Assembly (NCBI GenBank): GCA_001600495.1
Contig: BCKE01000008.1
Span: 286,410-350,409 of the forward strand
Direction: 5' to 3'
DNA from: Pilasporangium apinafurcum
Lineage: Eukaryota > Oomycota > Peronosporomycetes > Pythiales > Pythiaceae
DNA: 64,000 bases
Shown: piece by piece, positions 21,982 to 32,236 of the stretch
How the letters are laid out: every line of letters starts with the position of its first letter
Numbering within the stretch: the stretch's first letter is position 1
Program-made: the position numbers and the translations under genes
The notes under the pieces: model-generated
Told to the model about the DNA's origin: nothing
Seen by the model: only the letters and a program-made list of their open reading frames with translations
Database searches by the model: none

Positions 21982-23469
21982 TCAGCTCCGCGAAGCTTCA
22001 CTTCCTGTGTTGGTGCTGCGCTTAGTTTTCTCTTTTTTGCTGCGTCGTACTTTGCCCTCATCGCTGTTACTCTTGTCACGGTGATGATGATGATTATGGT
22101 TGGTTGTGTTCTTGGATGGTTGATTATCATTTTTACTTTTGTGTGATCGACAAACTTCAACGTCGGAATCTCGTGTCGACGACGATGGTCGACTATCATC
22201 GCTCGCAATCGACTGCTCAGTGTTTGTCGGTGATTTTACCTGTTTTGATCGAGAAGGCTTTGCTTTCCGAGGGGTAGTATCCTGTGGCCAAGGATAAGAA
22301 AAGTTTCGGGAATGACATAACCAAGATCAATTTAATGAATAAGTGATTATCGAAAAGAAATGCGTACCACATCATGGCAGTTGTCGTCGAACATGAAAAA
22401 ATTCTATAATGGATCATTAGTCGATTTTGGGGAAGGACAACAAGTCGGGAATACACGCTCACCTTGAGATTCGGATCAGAGTGGTGTTTGAAGAAGTCGA
22501 CAGCAGTGCGATTCTCACAGATCCGCGTGACGTATGTGTCCAATTGTAGGCGCCTTTGCTCAAGAAACTCGTGCTCGAGTGCCTTGCCTAGTATGGACCG
22601 GAACGCATCTCGTTTTTGCTTGATGAAGGGAATCTCCTTCATTTGCGGTCCCAGAGAAAGTTTTAATGCTCTGCATGAGAAAGATGAAAAAAAGTTTAGA
22701 AGCGTCAAAATGTATCGCTTGGGATCACTGCGATTAGAGGTGAAGAGTGTTGATACGTACTTGTTGAGTGCATCGAACTCTGAGAAGCGATGCCACACGG
22801 TCCACTCTTTCGCCAGGCGTCGCGCTGCTAGTTTGCTAAAGAGCTGGCACGAACACGTGATCATGTATTCCTGCGTAGTGGCAATTAATGAACACGTTAG
22901 TTGCGATAAATATGAACAAGGTAGGACTAACAGAGGGACTTACTGCGTGGGTTCCGTCGTCATGCGTTTGAAATTTGACAACGCGAGCGTTGAACACAAA
23001 TTCGTTTTCAGCCGCTGTGATAGCAAATCGAGGTGACTGAGGTCCATCTTTGGCGATTTGAAGCATTTTAGTCATCCATTTCTTTTTGATTTGGTCATTT
23101 CCAGCCGAGAAAAAATGAGTCTCATCAGTCTTAGCGGTCGTATGACGAACGTAAAAGCAAAAGGGCGTGTCATCGATATGAATTCCGTAATTTGGCTCGC
23201 CTGGCACTGGACTCGCGATGTCGGCATCCACGAGTTGAACACTCCAGAGCACCTCGAATTGTGATCGATCGGAAAACGCTACCAACTTTGCTGAAATGTC
23301 GTCAAGCTTGAGGAAAACGGTGCGCCAAACTTTGTGGTGATCATTTGACGAAACGGTAAGAATGAAGCCATCCATGGGTGCTACTTTGATGTTCAACTTC
23401 TGACTACAAACCAACCAGCTATCTTGCGCTTTTACACCGTTAAAGTCCAAACATCCATGGGCGTTCTAA
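21982..23469 (-). CDS. PH-PX domain protein (phosphoinositide binding); first exon not found
   Basis: Exon 1 as visible (23469-22951) follows a pyrimidine-rich acceptor (TTTTTTTAG) and encodes a PH-like fold: DGFILTVSSNDHHKVWRTVF, then an end helix NDQIKKKWMTKMLQIAKDG. The next exons carry a PX domain: YMITCSCQLFSKLAARRLAK, VWHRFSEFDALNK, then FLEQRRLQLDTYVTRI. The protein ends with a hydrophilic, His/Lys/Ser-rich tail and stops at 21982-21984. PX domains bind PI3P on endosomes; PH adds another lipid contact. No in-frame ATG begins the first visible exon (the ATG at 23458 is out of frame), so an upstream exon is required. Fanzor copy 3 begins about 60 bp upstream. It may sit in intron 1 or have removed exon 1, in which case this gene is broken. 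Confidence 0.68.
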
Positions 23470-23529
23470 AAAAACCAGGGTGTCCTAAAAAAAGCAACGT
23501 TCGGGCATCTCAGCGGCGTAAATTATGGT

Positions 23530-24810
23530 TCATGCTGTCGACGTAACAGCACTGTCTGCCAGTGGCAATCGTGTCTGGTGACTCAGATACTCTGGTCGCT
23601 CTCTTTCCTCCAGAGCCTGCCTTGTGAGGCAAGCTATATTGATTGAAGATTTGACATCTCGATTCCACAGCCTATGACACTTGGTACAGCAATAGACCGT
23701 GTACAAATCGGAGTTGTCTGTCTTCGTTAGGCTTTTTGGTGTTAGGATCCAGCTTGACACGAAATTTCTCGTACTTGGCACCCTCGGCTTGGCAGTGAGA
23801 ACACTGACAGTTGGTCTTGAACTCGTCCACGAGATATACCGAGTAACCAGCTTTCCTCAACAAAGTCCTGAATCCCTTTCCCTTCGTGGGCTCCTTGAAC
23901 TTGCGATGTTTCTTCTGCTCCTAATCATCGATGTCTATCACTACCTTGTCTGGAATGCCGAGGATCCTCTTGAAGCGCTGCACCAGCCGCCGTTCGGACT
24001 TGCGTATGTTGTAAAAGCTGTTCAATCGCATCTTGCGATACAGTCTGCTCTTATAGAACTCAGTCACCTTGTTGTACAGTCTACCCTTGTAGAACTCAGT
24101 CACCTTGCTGTTCACTAGCAGCTTCCTAGTAGCCCTGATGCGCTCTACCCAATAGTCCTGCTCCACCGTGTTGACATATGCCTCTACATACTCGACGAAG
24201 TGCTGCATGATGTAGGTCTTGAAGACGGTCACCGCTTGCACGGAAGCATAGTCGAGCACAGCGCTGAGGTGAGTGTAGAGCAACGGTTCGTCTCCTATCA
24301 GCAACAGGATTTCAAAATATTGCTTGTAGAACGCAGTCAATTTGTCCCGCAGGGCTTTGGCGGTGGACGAAGGCAGTCTACCTTCTGCTGACAAACCGTC
24401 TTGAACACTGTGTCCACCAGCTCGGTATTCACAATCGGTGGTGTATCCTTGTAGTGCATCAAGTACAGCCCGAGGAATAGGATCGATCGAATGACGATGT
24501 GATTAACCGTTGTCGCTGCCTGATTGATCACCGGGCGCTTCTCCGGAGTCTTGAGGACAGAGGCAAGGCTGGTCTTGACCATTTTGTAGTACGGTAGGCC
24601 GGGATCAGGGTGGAGCGGCTTGTCTTCGAACTCTATCCGACTATATTCCTGTGTTAGATTTTTATTTTTGATGGATTTACGCACCGCCGGGGGTCTTGGC
24701 TACCAGAAAGTGTCTGGCTGACCACTTGGCATTGCGTTGGTACTCGGTGCGCTGCCACATGTGGTAGGACTTGGTTACTCCTCGAGCCACTGATAGCTAG
24801 CGCCTCTTGG
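23530..24810 (-). pseudogene. Fanzor pseudogene, copy 3 (internally deleted)
   Basis: Read on the minus strand. An N-terminal part starts at about 24810 (RGVTKSYHMWQRTEYQRNAK), passes a stop, and continues from 24684 as GLPYYKMVKTSLASVLKTPE. It shifts frame near 24390 into LRDKLTAFYKQYFEILLLIG. At 24040-24111 a 36-bp unit is tandemly duplicated. The frame runs to ERRLVQRFKRILGIPDKVVI, meets an in-frame TAG at 23921, and continues as FKEPTKGKGFRTLLRKAGYS, VYLVDEFKTNCQCSHC (RuvC-II Glu and first Cys pair). It shifts again into TKCHRLWNRDVKSSINIA (RuvC-III Asp) and stops at 23530. No segment corresponds to the D-P-G RuvC-I strand, so several hundred residues appear deleted. The VDEF...HGLL...LWNRDV wording places it in a different sublineage from copies 2 and 4. 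Confidence 0.85.
24040..24111. repeat. 36-bp tandem duplication inside Fanzor copy 3
   Basis: Units 24040-24075 and 24076-24111 share the core AGAACTCAGTCACCTTG and differ at a few positions. The repeat adds 12 in-frame residues (KVTEFYK.RLY twice on the minus strand). It lies at the join where the RuvC-I region should be, so it may mark the deletion junction. Confidence 0.8.
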
Positions 24811-25163
24811 TGGAGACAGAGTGTACGAGAAATAATGCCATATCAGATATCAGTTCGAGTAGCCCTTGGGCGTTTGAAATCTTCAATGGTGTAAAAATGA
24901 CAGAGTGTAGCCATTTAGCCTCACTACAATTGTCTATTTTCATCGTTGGCCAAACTACATTTATAAAAAAATGACTTTAAAGTGAAGCTATTGCTCATGA
25001 GGCGGCATTTTCCATGACATCCATTAGCGACAGTCATTCAAAGCGAAAAAGTATATGTCTCATCAACTGCCACAGATATCTTATAATGACTATCGTGACC
25101 GAAACGCGGATTTGTACAAAAAAAGATGACACACTTCACGTCATCCGAGGATAACCTTGTGAC
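24811..25163. other. Non-coding gap between Fanzor copy 3 and the ankyrin gene
   Basis: About 350 bp with no protein-like text on either strand. If the ankyrin gene once continued into a kinase domain after 25164, no trace remains here. If the PX gene has an exon 1 upstream of the Fanzor insertion, it should lie here, but I could not identify one. Confidence 0.35.
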
Positions 25164-26755
25164 TTACCCAGATGTGACCTGATCTTGAGTCTTATATGCA
25201 AATGAAGCAACATCCAGCCCAAGTTCTTCTATGCCACTCAGCTGTGGTGTTGACTGTCGAGAAATAGAACTTGAGTCGATTGCAGCTGAATTCACAGAGC
25301 TTCGGTGCTGGAACCTCAATCCAGCAGCATCGGGTGAATCATTGCTTGATATGAACAACCTCCGAGTTGTAGCTTCAGCATCTGTAGACTGTTAGAGAAC
25401 AAAGAGCAACGATATCAATTGCAGACTGGCGAAGATCGCAGGGCTGATGCAATGCTTGGCTTACTTTCAGCTGATGCCAAGATCTGTGCTTGTCCAGTGA
25501 AATCGTCGCAGTTGTTGTAAATATCTTACCCAGACGCATTTCCAAAAGCGGCAAGATTAAGGGACTGTTTTCGGCATAATCCAGGGCTGTCTTGCCTTTG
25601 TGATTCTAGCACAAGAAGGCTTACATCATGTCATGTTTGTGACCAGCGAAAGACGGTAACATCAAATATCGACTCACTTTGATTCTCCAAAGATCCAAAG
25701 TAGAACCAGCTGCCATGCGCTCCAGTTCTAAACCCATATGAAGCAGTAACGTACCATGAGAACGCCGTGCCGCCCAGTGAAACGCTGTGTCTCCCTGTTC
25801 AAGTTGTACATGAGATATTCCACATTAAGAAACAATCACCCACTGGTGGTATGATATATATGGACGTACATGAGAATCACAATGTGCTGGATTGGCCCCA
25901 TGACGAATTAACAGAACGCAAACATCAGTGTGACCTGCACGAGCTGCCTCTAGGAGTGGAGTTGTTCGATTTGCAACCTGACCAGACGGCACGAAAAGCA
26001 TGAATATTGACATTATATTTGCGGATGATCAGCATTACAAATCAGGCACAGCTCACTGTATCAAGTGGATCGATCTTCGCCCCTGATGCGATTAAAAATT
26101 CCACGATCGACTTGTGGCCACACCTGAAGTGGATTAAAGTGTCATTATGAAGTCAAACCAGCACCAAGCCAATCTCAATGCATGCTGCTTGAAATTACCA
26201 TGCAGCACAATGCAAAAGCGAACGGCAGCCATCCGCATGCTCCGGAGAACGACGATCGAGTAATCTATCTGTTCCCTCTACCTCGAAAAACTGCTGGATT
26301 ATGCCCAAGTCATTCGCTTTGACCGCATCCCATACACTTCCGCCGTAATCCATCAACGCACGTCGCGCATTCGCTCGCTGTCGCCGTTTCATTCGATCTT
26401 CATTTGTGTCAATAGAGGATGCGTATGTCCGAGTTGTATCTGATCGTTTAGTTTCTGACCTGGCAGATAGAAGGACATCGTCCAACCTCTAGAAAGGAAC
26501 CATATGAGAGTCCATAATGGCAAAAATACTATACCCTTCTGAACCACAGCTCACCATATGAGTAACCATATCAGTTGGCACACATTCATTGGGCTCATCC
26601 TTCATGAGCTGCCTCTGCTGCATACGCTCCTCACGTTTGGCGCGGAGACGTGAATGGAAAGCTGGCGGTGCACCAGTCTCGCTAACACCAGCATGATTTC
26701 CTATGCATAAAGTTTCACCTTCGGCGGTGTTTGTGACCTCTCGAGTGACTTCCAT
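25164..26755 (-). CDS. Ankyrin-repeat protein, possibly truncated
   Basis: Eight exons join in phase: 26755-26555, 26488-26199, 26123-26057, 25977-25870, 25794-25755, 25727-25678, 25605-25465 and 25388-25164, giving 373 residues. After a charged N-terminus (LRAKREERMQQRQLMKDEPN) come ankyrin repeats: SVWDAVKANDLGIIQQFFEV, RSLLHCAAW, CGHKSIVEFLIASGAKIDPL, TPLLEAARAGHTDVCVLLIR, GDTAFHWAARRSH and HKGKTALDYAENSPL. A Ser-rich linker ends in VTSG and a stop. The stop overlaps a strong donor-like GGGTAAGT at the last codon, as if the ancestral gene spliced onward; ankyrin-TKL kinases are common in oomycetes, and a broken kinase lies at 17-18 kb. The start is 135 bp after the stop of the upstream diflavin reductase on the same strand. 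Confidence 0.72.
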
Positions 26756-26889
26756 TTGAAACTGGCAGCACAGAATCGGTTTGAACGATAAATTCACCAA
26801 CAGATACGAAGATACAGCGTCTACTCGGTTTGATTCGTTCATAAAATTTATTTTCGTACATCTATCGGTAATCGGGTACGACTTTCTCT

Positions 26890-29065
26890 CTATGACCACG
26901 ATTCCACCACGTAGCGCTTCGTTCGAATCAATTTCTTCATGAACGCTTCAGCGTCTTTGAGAGATAGCCCACCTACAGATCGGAGGATGTCACGAAGCAC
27001 CTCATAAACATCACTTGGCATTCGTTTCGCCGACCCAGCGATGTAGCAGTAGCCGCCGTTCACAAGGAACGCAAATACTTCTTCTTTGTTTTCTGCTAGC
27101 CGCGTTTGAACGTAAATCTTATGATCCTACACGATCAGAACAAACAAAATGAATGGATGTCGTTTTGGCAAAGGACACTTAGTAATTTCCTAGATAGGCA
27201 GATGCATACCTGATCACGTGAAAAGGCCGTGTACAGTGCAGTGAGATCGCCGGATTGGATCAGTGCTTGCATTTCTTCGCCGTACAAGAAATCCTGCGAT
27301 ATTACATCCACAAGGTCAGTCAGCATGATGCGGCTCATTGAAGAAAAACAGACAACAGCCTAACCTTCTTCTCATGACGAGAACCAAAGTAGAGAAATGT
27401 TCGGCCAGAATTTTCGTCATTTGTCGTCGCACGCAACATTTGTCGTTCTTGGATGATCGCACGCATTGCTGCCAACCCAGTCCCAGGACCAATCAGCATA
27501 ATTTCTTCACTCCGCGGTGGTGGATCAAAGAGCCCGGTCTTGATCCACATTGGCACTACTGCCTTGTGCTTTTCTGGATCCAGCGATTGGAAATACGCCG
27601 AGCAGATCCCACCTCGACGTCTCTTATATGGAGTCAAGAAATCAACGACTGCAACCGTCAAATGCACCTATTAGTAGGAGGAAGGAGAAAGCAGAAGTAG
27701 GAAGTCAATGTCAACTGTGAATACAAAAAAAAAGCAATAGAGAGCCGCACATACTCGACCAGGATGCAAGAGCGGTGATGACGAAATGGAATACGATCGT
27801 GGACGCAGGCGAGGAATGAGTTGCAGCAACGTGTCCAATGAGATCGAGACGCTTGGAAAATCCAACAGCACTTCAACGTACGTTTTCTTCTCTCGAATGC
27901 AATAGTCGAAGAGGAGATCGGCACCCTCGGCCGATGCCAACTCCTCAAGTTTCTCTTTCTACAAGACAAAACCACCATGTTAAAATTCTATCGACTCACC
28001 CAGATACAAGCACGTTCTTAATCACTTAGACTCACTTACCTCTTCATCGTTTGAAGCAAAGAGCGACAGTTTTTCAAAAAAGCTTCGACGCGGCGTCCCA
28101 AGAATGTCAAGATACTTGGCAAACACATCGCGCAACGAACAGGGTGACGGGAATTCCAACTGCTCCGAATCATCCGCAGCCAGAATCGAAATAATTTCGT
28201 CTCCCTTCTTCCCCACATACTGCAGCAGTTCATCCACACCGATCGTATTTTCGGGATACACTACTGCGACATTACCCGCTCGATACGCATCTTTTCCTGC
28301 CCCAATTTCAAATTCAAGATGACGCACGTCTTGTGTCCAGTCCAATGCCGTCAATCGCTTGTTAACCACCACAGGTGCCAAGTAAATACCGTTCTCTGCA
28401 TTGACTGCAGTTTTTGGCGACGCATAGAACGTCGATCGATAGTCGCGGGGCGTGAGCTCCCGTGCCTGTTGGGCTTCTGCGCTGTTGGCGTCATGAAACT
28501 TTACGCGATAACGCGGTGCCAATGGTTTCGGCGAGTCATCGACGACAAAATCAGGTGGTGATAGCGGATATATCTGCAGCACTGCAGTCCACAATTTATC
28601 CATCCATGGATGCAGCGCTCCCAAGTACCCCAACGCATGCTGGTCATCACCCAGTCCACGGTCGATGATCTCCGTCGCGCCTAATTGTAGCAGTCGCGCC
28701 TGCAACCTACGCGCCACAGCGTTGTATTTGGCATAACTCGAGTCACCCAAACCAAAAATCGCAATCTGCACCCCACTGAGCCACGTTGATGACAAATTTT
28801 TGCGCAATAAAGCGCGCCACGTTGAGCGCATGTTCTCTGGCGCTTCACCATCACCAGTCGTAGATGCCACAAACACCACAAGTGAGCATTGTGGGAGCAT
28901 TTCAGTCACGGGATAGTCGTCCATGGCGAAGATCTGCGTATCCGATAGCTGCCTGTTAATGGCACGCTGCTGGATAAACTCGCCGACGTCTTGTGCCGTG
29001 CCAGTCTCGCTGCCGTAAAGCACCAAGAGCCGCGGCATCTGCTGCTGCTGCTCATGTTGCGTCAT
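26890..29065 (-). CDS. NADPH-dependent diflavin oxidoreductase (NDOR1/Tah18)
   Basis: Five exons (29065-28040, 27958-27755, 27667-27365, 27293-27210, 27126-26890), 617 residues, as usual for Tah18. The FMN-binding flavodoxin domain has LLVLYGSETGTAQDVGEF and VFVASTTGDGEAPENM, then GLGDSSYAKYN and GLGDDQHALG. The FAD/NADPH module has RSYSISSSP (FAD), GGICSAYFQSL, LIGPGTGLAAMRAI (NADPH), FLYFGSRHEKKDFLY, YCYIAGSAKRMP and a C-terminal aromatic (ESWS). The enzyme passes electrons from NADPH to anamorsin/Dre2 in cytosolic iron-sulfur cluster assembly. The ATG at 29065 precedes a short polyglutamine leader (QHEQQQQMPR), and a second in-frame ATG directly before PRLLVLYGS is an alternative start. 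Confidence 0.95.
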
Positions 29066-30425
29066 TTTGCTGATGCTCGAAATGAATGATTTTTGCGTTT
29101 CGTATAACGTCGTTAAGTACGGATAATCGCCGAGCTAAGTTCGCTTTTCTAATGTCCAAGTGTGGCCTCAGTATGCATTGCTCAATGAGGAAGAGATCCA
29201 TTGCAGATGCAGGAAAGCTATGCGATAAAGACGTAGAAAACATGAAGTTAACGTATCTACATGCTTTGCTTTCAACCACGCATAGCGAACTCTGCTTGCG
29301 CTATACTATAATGAAATGGATTAGCAGTAGAAATACAATTGAGTTACACATAACAACGGAGGATAAAATTCTGCAGTTGGCAGTCAGTGAGATCTTTCCT
29401 GTAGCGCTAATGCAAACGTTCTATTTGAATATAAGATGCTGCTCATTCTGACGCATGTGGAGATAAGTATAAGGCACAGCAATAGTTACAATGAGGTCTC
29501 CGAGTAAGTCTCAAGGTGTAACCAAGTACTTCGATCCGTTGAAAAGTTTAACAGGACTATGCTCATCCTTCTACGCAATCGAGTTGTCACGTTTTACGAG
29601 TTATTGATACGTTAATCTCCACGCACAAGTACATGGAGCCCAAGCAGCCATAACTTTGGACGTCGCACCATAATCTACTGAAGATTAACTTCGAGCTTTC
29701 GCAGTCACCAAAAGAATATCAACTATCCCATCATCATCATCAAGAATCAACAAATGCCCAACTTCAAGTTGGGCCACGAAGTCAACTGTACATGGCTCAG
29801 GTAACAGCACCCCCCAACGCTCGTGATCAAAGAGTTCAAGAGAATCATCCATTCTCCACTGAAACCCGATGATCGATAAAGCAATGATACTTTTCCTTCA
29901 GCATCCTGCAAGACACCAAATAGTGAATGCAGTCTTTTACACTAGCAGGCCTCCACTAGTATGGAGCCGTCCAGTGGTTTCTCTATACCAACGAGCGCTC
30001 TCTTCTCATCTAGTGATGCGCTGAGTTTGATCATTCACTGTACGCTCGCAAATATTGCCTTCATTGGTGGTCTCCATTTCTTCCTTCCAGCATATCCCAA
30101 GTGCGTACGCTCCCAAGTCACCATTTTATTCCCTCTTGTACGCTCCCATGAATCTCCAAATTCTTTTATCTTCTTTTATCTTCTTTTATGATAAATATTG
30201 TGTTTTATTTTGCAAAATAGCATTCTTATATTTAATAAAAGATTCTTTAAATATCTCTCGTATCCATCCCTTGCGCTCGGTATCTTTTCTGGGTTTTCAT
30301 AGCTGAATTGCAAGCACTAACACTCGTGTCGCACACAACGTAATTCGCCAACTGGAAGATCCACTACCAGCTACTAAGTAGATCACTCCGCTACTCCACG
30401 CGCGAACACAGACGCACCATTTGCG
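29066..30425. other. Long gap with one uncertain minus-strand coding trace
   Basis: About 1.36 kb between two divergent enzyme genes (NDOR1 minus, SSADH plus). Most of it has no protein-like text. Low-complexity TATCTTCTTT repeats occur near 30170-30190. The minus strand at 29685-30034 looks partly coding and is listed separately. Promoters for both flanking genes must lie here. Confidence 0.35.
29685..30034 (-). pseudogene. Possible small gene or gene relic, unidentified
   Basis: Two adjacent minus-strand frames look like protein. From ATG 30034, MIKLSASLDEKRALVGIEKP and on to ILVEAC, then a stop at 29942. From ATG 29852, MDDSLELFDHERWGVLLPEP, then VDFVAQLEVGHLLILDDDDG and a stop at 29685. 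A third frame between them (VLQDAEGKVSLLYRSSG) overlaps the second. An intron ending GGTTTCAG (29864-29857) would lead into WRMDDSLE, but no phase-consistent join to the first part was found. It could be a two-exon gene with an exon I missed, or a decayed fragment. No family recognised. Confidence 0.3.
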
Positions 30426-32132
30426 ATGCTCTCACGTGCGACTAGAAGCGCATTCAAAAGAAATCTCCGTCCCCAACAAGGTGCTGTACTCATGACACGA
30501 CAATCATTTCACTCGGACGTGACCCGTACGGAATTGATCTGCACAAAAGCATACATCAACGGCAAATGGGTCGATGCACATAACCACAAACATTTCGCTG
30601 TCGTTGGTACGTTTTGTATTTGTTGCTTATGAGTAGTGGATGCTTGTAGTCTAATAGTGCTTATGTGTGTGAATAGATCCGGCGACGAATGAGGAGATCG
30701 CCATGCTTCCCGACATGGGCAAAGATGAAACGGAAGAAGCCATTCAAGCCGCCCTTAAGGCACAACAAAAATGGAAGAAAACGACCCCAGTCGTAAGTTT
30801 ACATTGATATTGATTGTCTTTGTGTATCCTCCATGCTTATGCTAATGATTTCTGTGATTGTTGGATTGCATTTGTTAGGCTCGTTCAAACTTACTGAAAA
30901 AATGGCACGCAGCCATTCGCAATAGCATGAATGATCTAGCGGTCATTGCGTCGACCGAGAGTGGAAAACCACTAGCTGAAGCCAAGGGTGAAGTCGCGTA
31001 TGCCGCAGGCTTTATCGACTATTACGCGCATGAATGCTTACATTCTGATGGGTTCATGGTGCCAGCTGGTGCACCTGGGCAGCGCATGATGGCGATCAAA
31101 GAACCTGTTGGCGTGTGTGGAATCATCACACCGTGGAACTTTCCACTGGCGATGATCACGCGAAAACTGGGACCATGTCTGGCTGCAGGCTGTACTGCTG
31201 TGATCAAACCGGCCGCTGAGACGCCGCTTTCTGCGCTTGCATTGGCAAAACTGGCGGAAGAAGTTGGTATTCCTGCAGGTGTGATTAACGTCGTCTCAGC
31301 GCAGCATGGTCGGGCTTCTGAAGTCGGCAAAACGTTGGCTGAGAGCATCGATGTGCGGAAACTATCGTTTACTGGATCCACACGAGTGGGCAAACTGCTG
31401 ATGCAACAATCATCATCGAACATCAAGCGTCTGTCATTGGAATTGGGTGGCAACGCGCCGTTCATCGTATTTGAAGACGCCGATCTATCCGCCGCAATCG
31501 ATGGTCTTATGGCGTCCAAGTTCCGCAACACTGGCCAAACATGCGTGTGTAGCAACCGTGTGTTTGTCCACACTGATGTGTACGATGAATTTCTGAAAAA
31601 ATTCACTGAGCGTGTGAATGCGCTAAAGATTGGCCTGCCTCGTGAGGAAAGCACGCAAATTGGCCCATTGATCGGACCGGCAGCATTCCAGAAGACTGCA
31701 GATTTGGTTGATGATGCGCTTCACCATGGTGCCAAGGCAGTCACTGGTGGGAAACCCAGTAGCCAGGGAAAGAACTACTACGAACCGACAGTCTTGACGA
31801 ACGTCAATGATAAGATGCGCGTGGCGAGTGAAGAGATCTTTGGGCCAGTGGTACCATTATTCAAGTTCTCCAGCGAAGAAGAAGTATTACGCATGGCGAA
31901 CTCAACCGAGTCGGGGCTGGCTGGATACTTTTATACGCGCAACCTTTCACGCGCCTGGCGTGTCGCCGCTGAACTGGAATGTGGAATGGTTGGTGTGAAT
32001 TCAGGCATGATTTCAAACGTGCAGGCTCCATTTGGAGGCGTGAAGCAATCCGGAGTGGGTCGTGAAGGCTCACCTCTTGGCCTTGATGAATATGTAGAGA
32101 CAAAGCTGGTTTGCATGGGTGGATTGGAATAA
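30426..32132 (+). CDS. Succinate-semialdehyde dehydrogenase (mitochondrial ALDH5 family)
   Basis: Three exons (30426-30606, 30677-30792, 30879-32132), 516 residues. The N-terminus (MLSRATRSAFKRNLRPQQGA) is Arg/Ser-rich without acids, a likely mitochondrial targeting peptide. ALDH motifs follow: AYINGKWVDA, GVCGIITPWNFPLAMITRK, AAGCTAVIKPAAETPLSALA, FTGSTRVGK, LELGGNAPFIV (catalytic Glu), NTGQTCVCSNR (catalytic Cys with the second Cys two residues on, as in the redox-regulated human SSADH), EEIFGPVVPLF and a C-terminal KQSGVGREGSPLGLDEY. It oxidises succinic semialdehyde to succinate, closing the GABA shunt. CVC wording, the targeting peptide and length favour SSADH over other ALDHs. It is convergent with the LRR-IQ-WW gene, with about 100 bp between stops. 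Confidence 0.93.
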
Positions 32133-32236
32133 ATTGCTTATGACCCAAAGATGCCGAACTCTTCTCTTGTTGAGTAATGCGTGCAGAAAAGAGAGAGGAT
32201 GCAATATTGTCAATGAACTGTTATCGTTGGATTTGC

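Noticed and set aside
22464-23036. 190-residue plus-strand frame
   Set aside because: Antisense to the PH-PX exons.
24890-24930. GTGTAGCC similarity between the Fanzor copy 3 flank and the hairpin at 16239
   Set aside because: Only eight matching bases and no pairing partner nearby; likely chance.
29052-29451. Overlapping 75- and 121-residue frames next to the NDOR1 start
   Set aside because: Opposite-strand frames with no motif, adjacent to a gene whose start is well defined; probably chance.
31022-31654. 210-residue minus-strand frame in the SSADH gene
   Set aside because: Antisense to the most conserved part of an aldehyde dehydrogenase.
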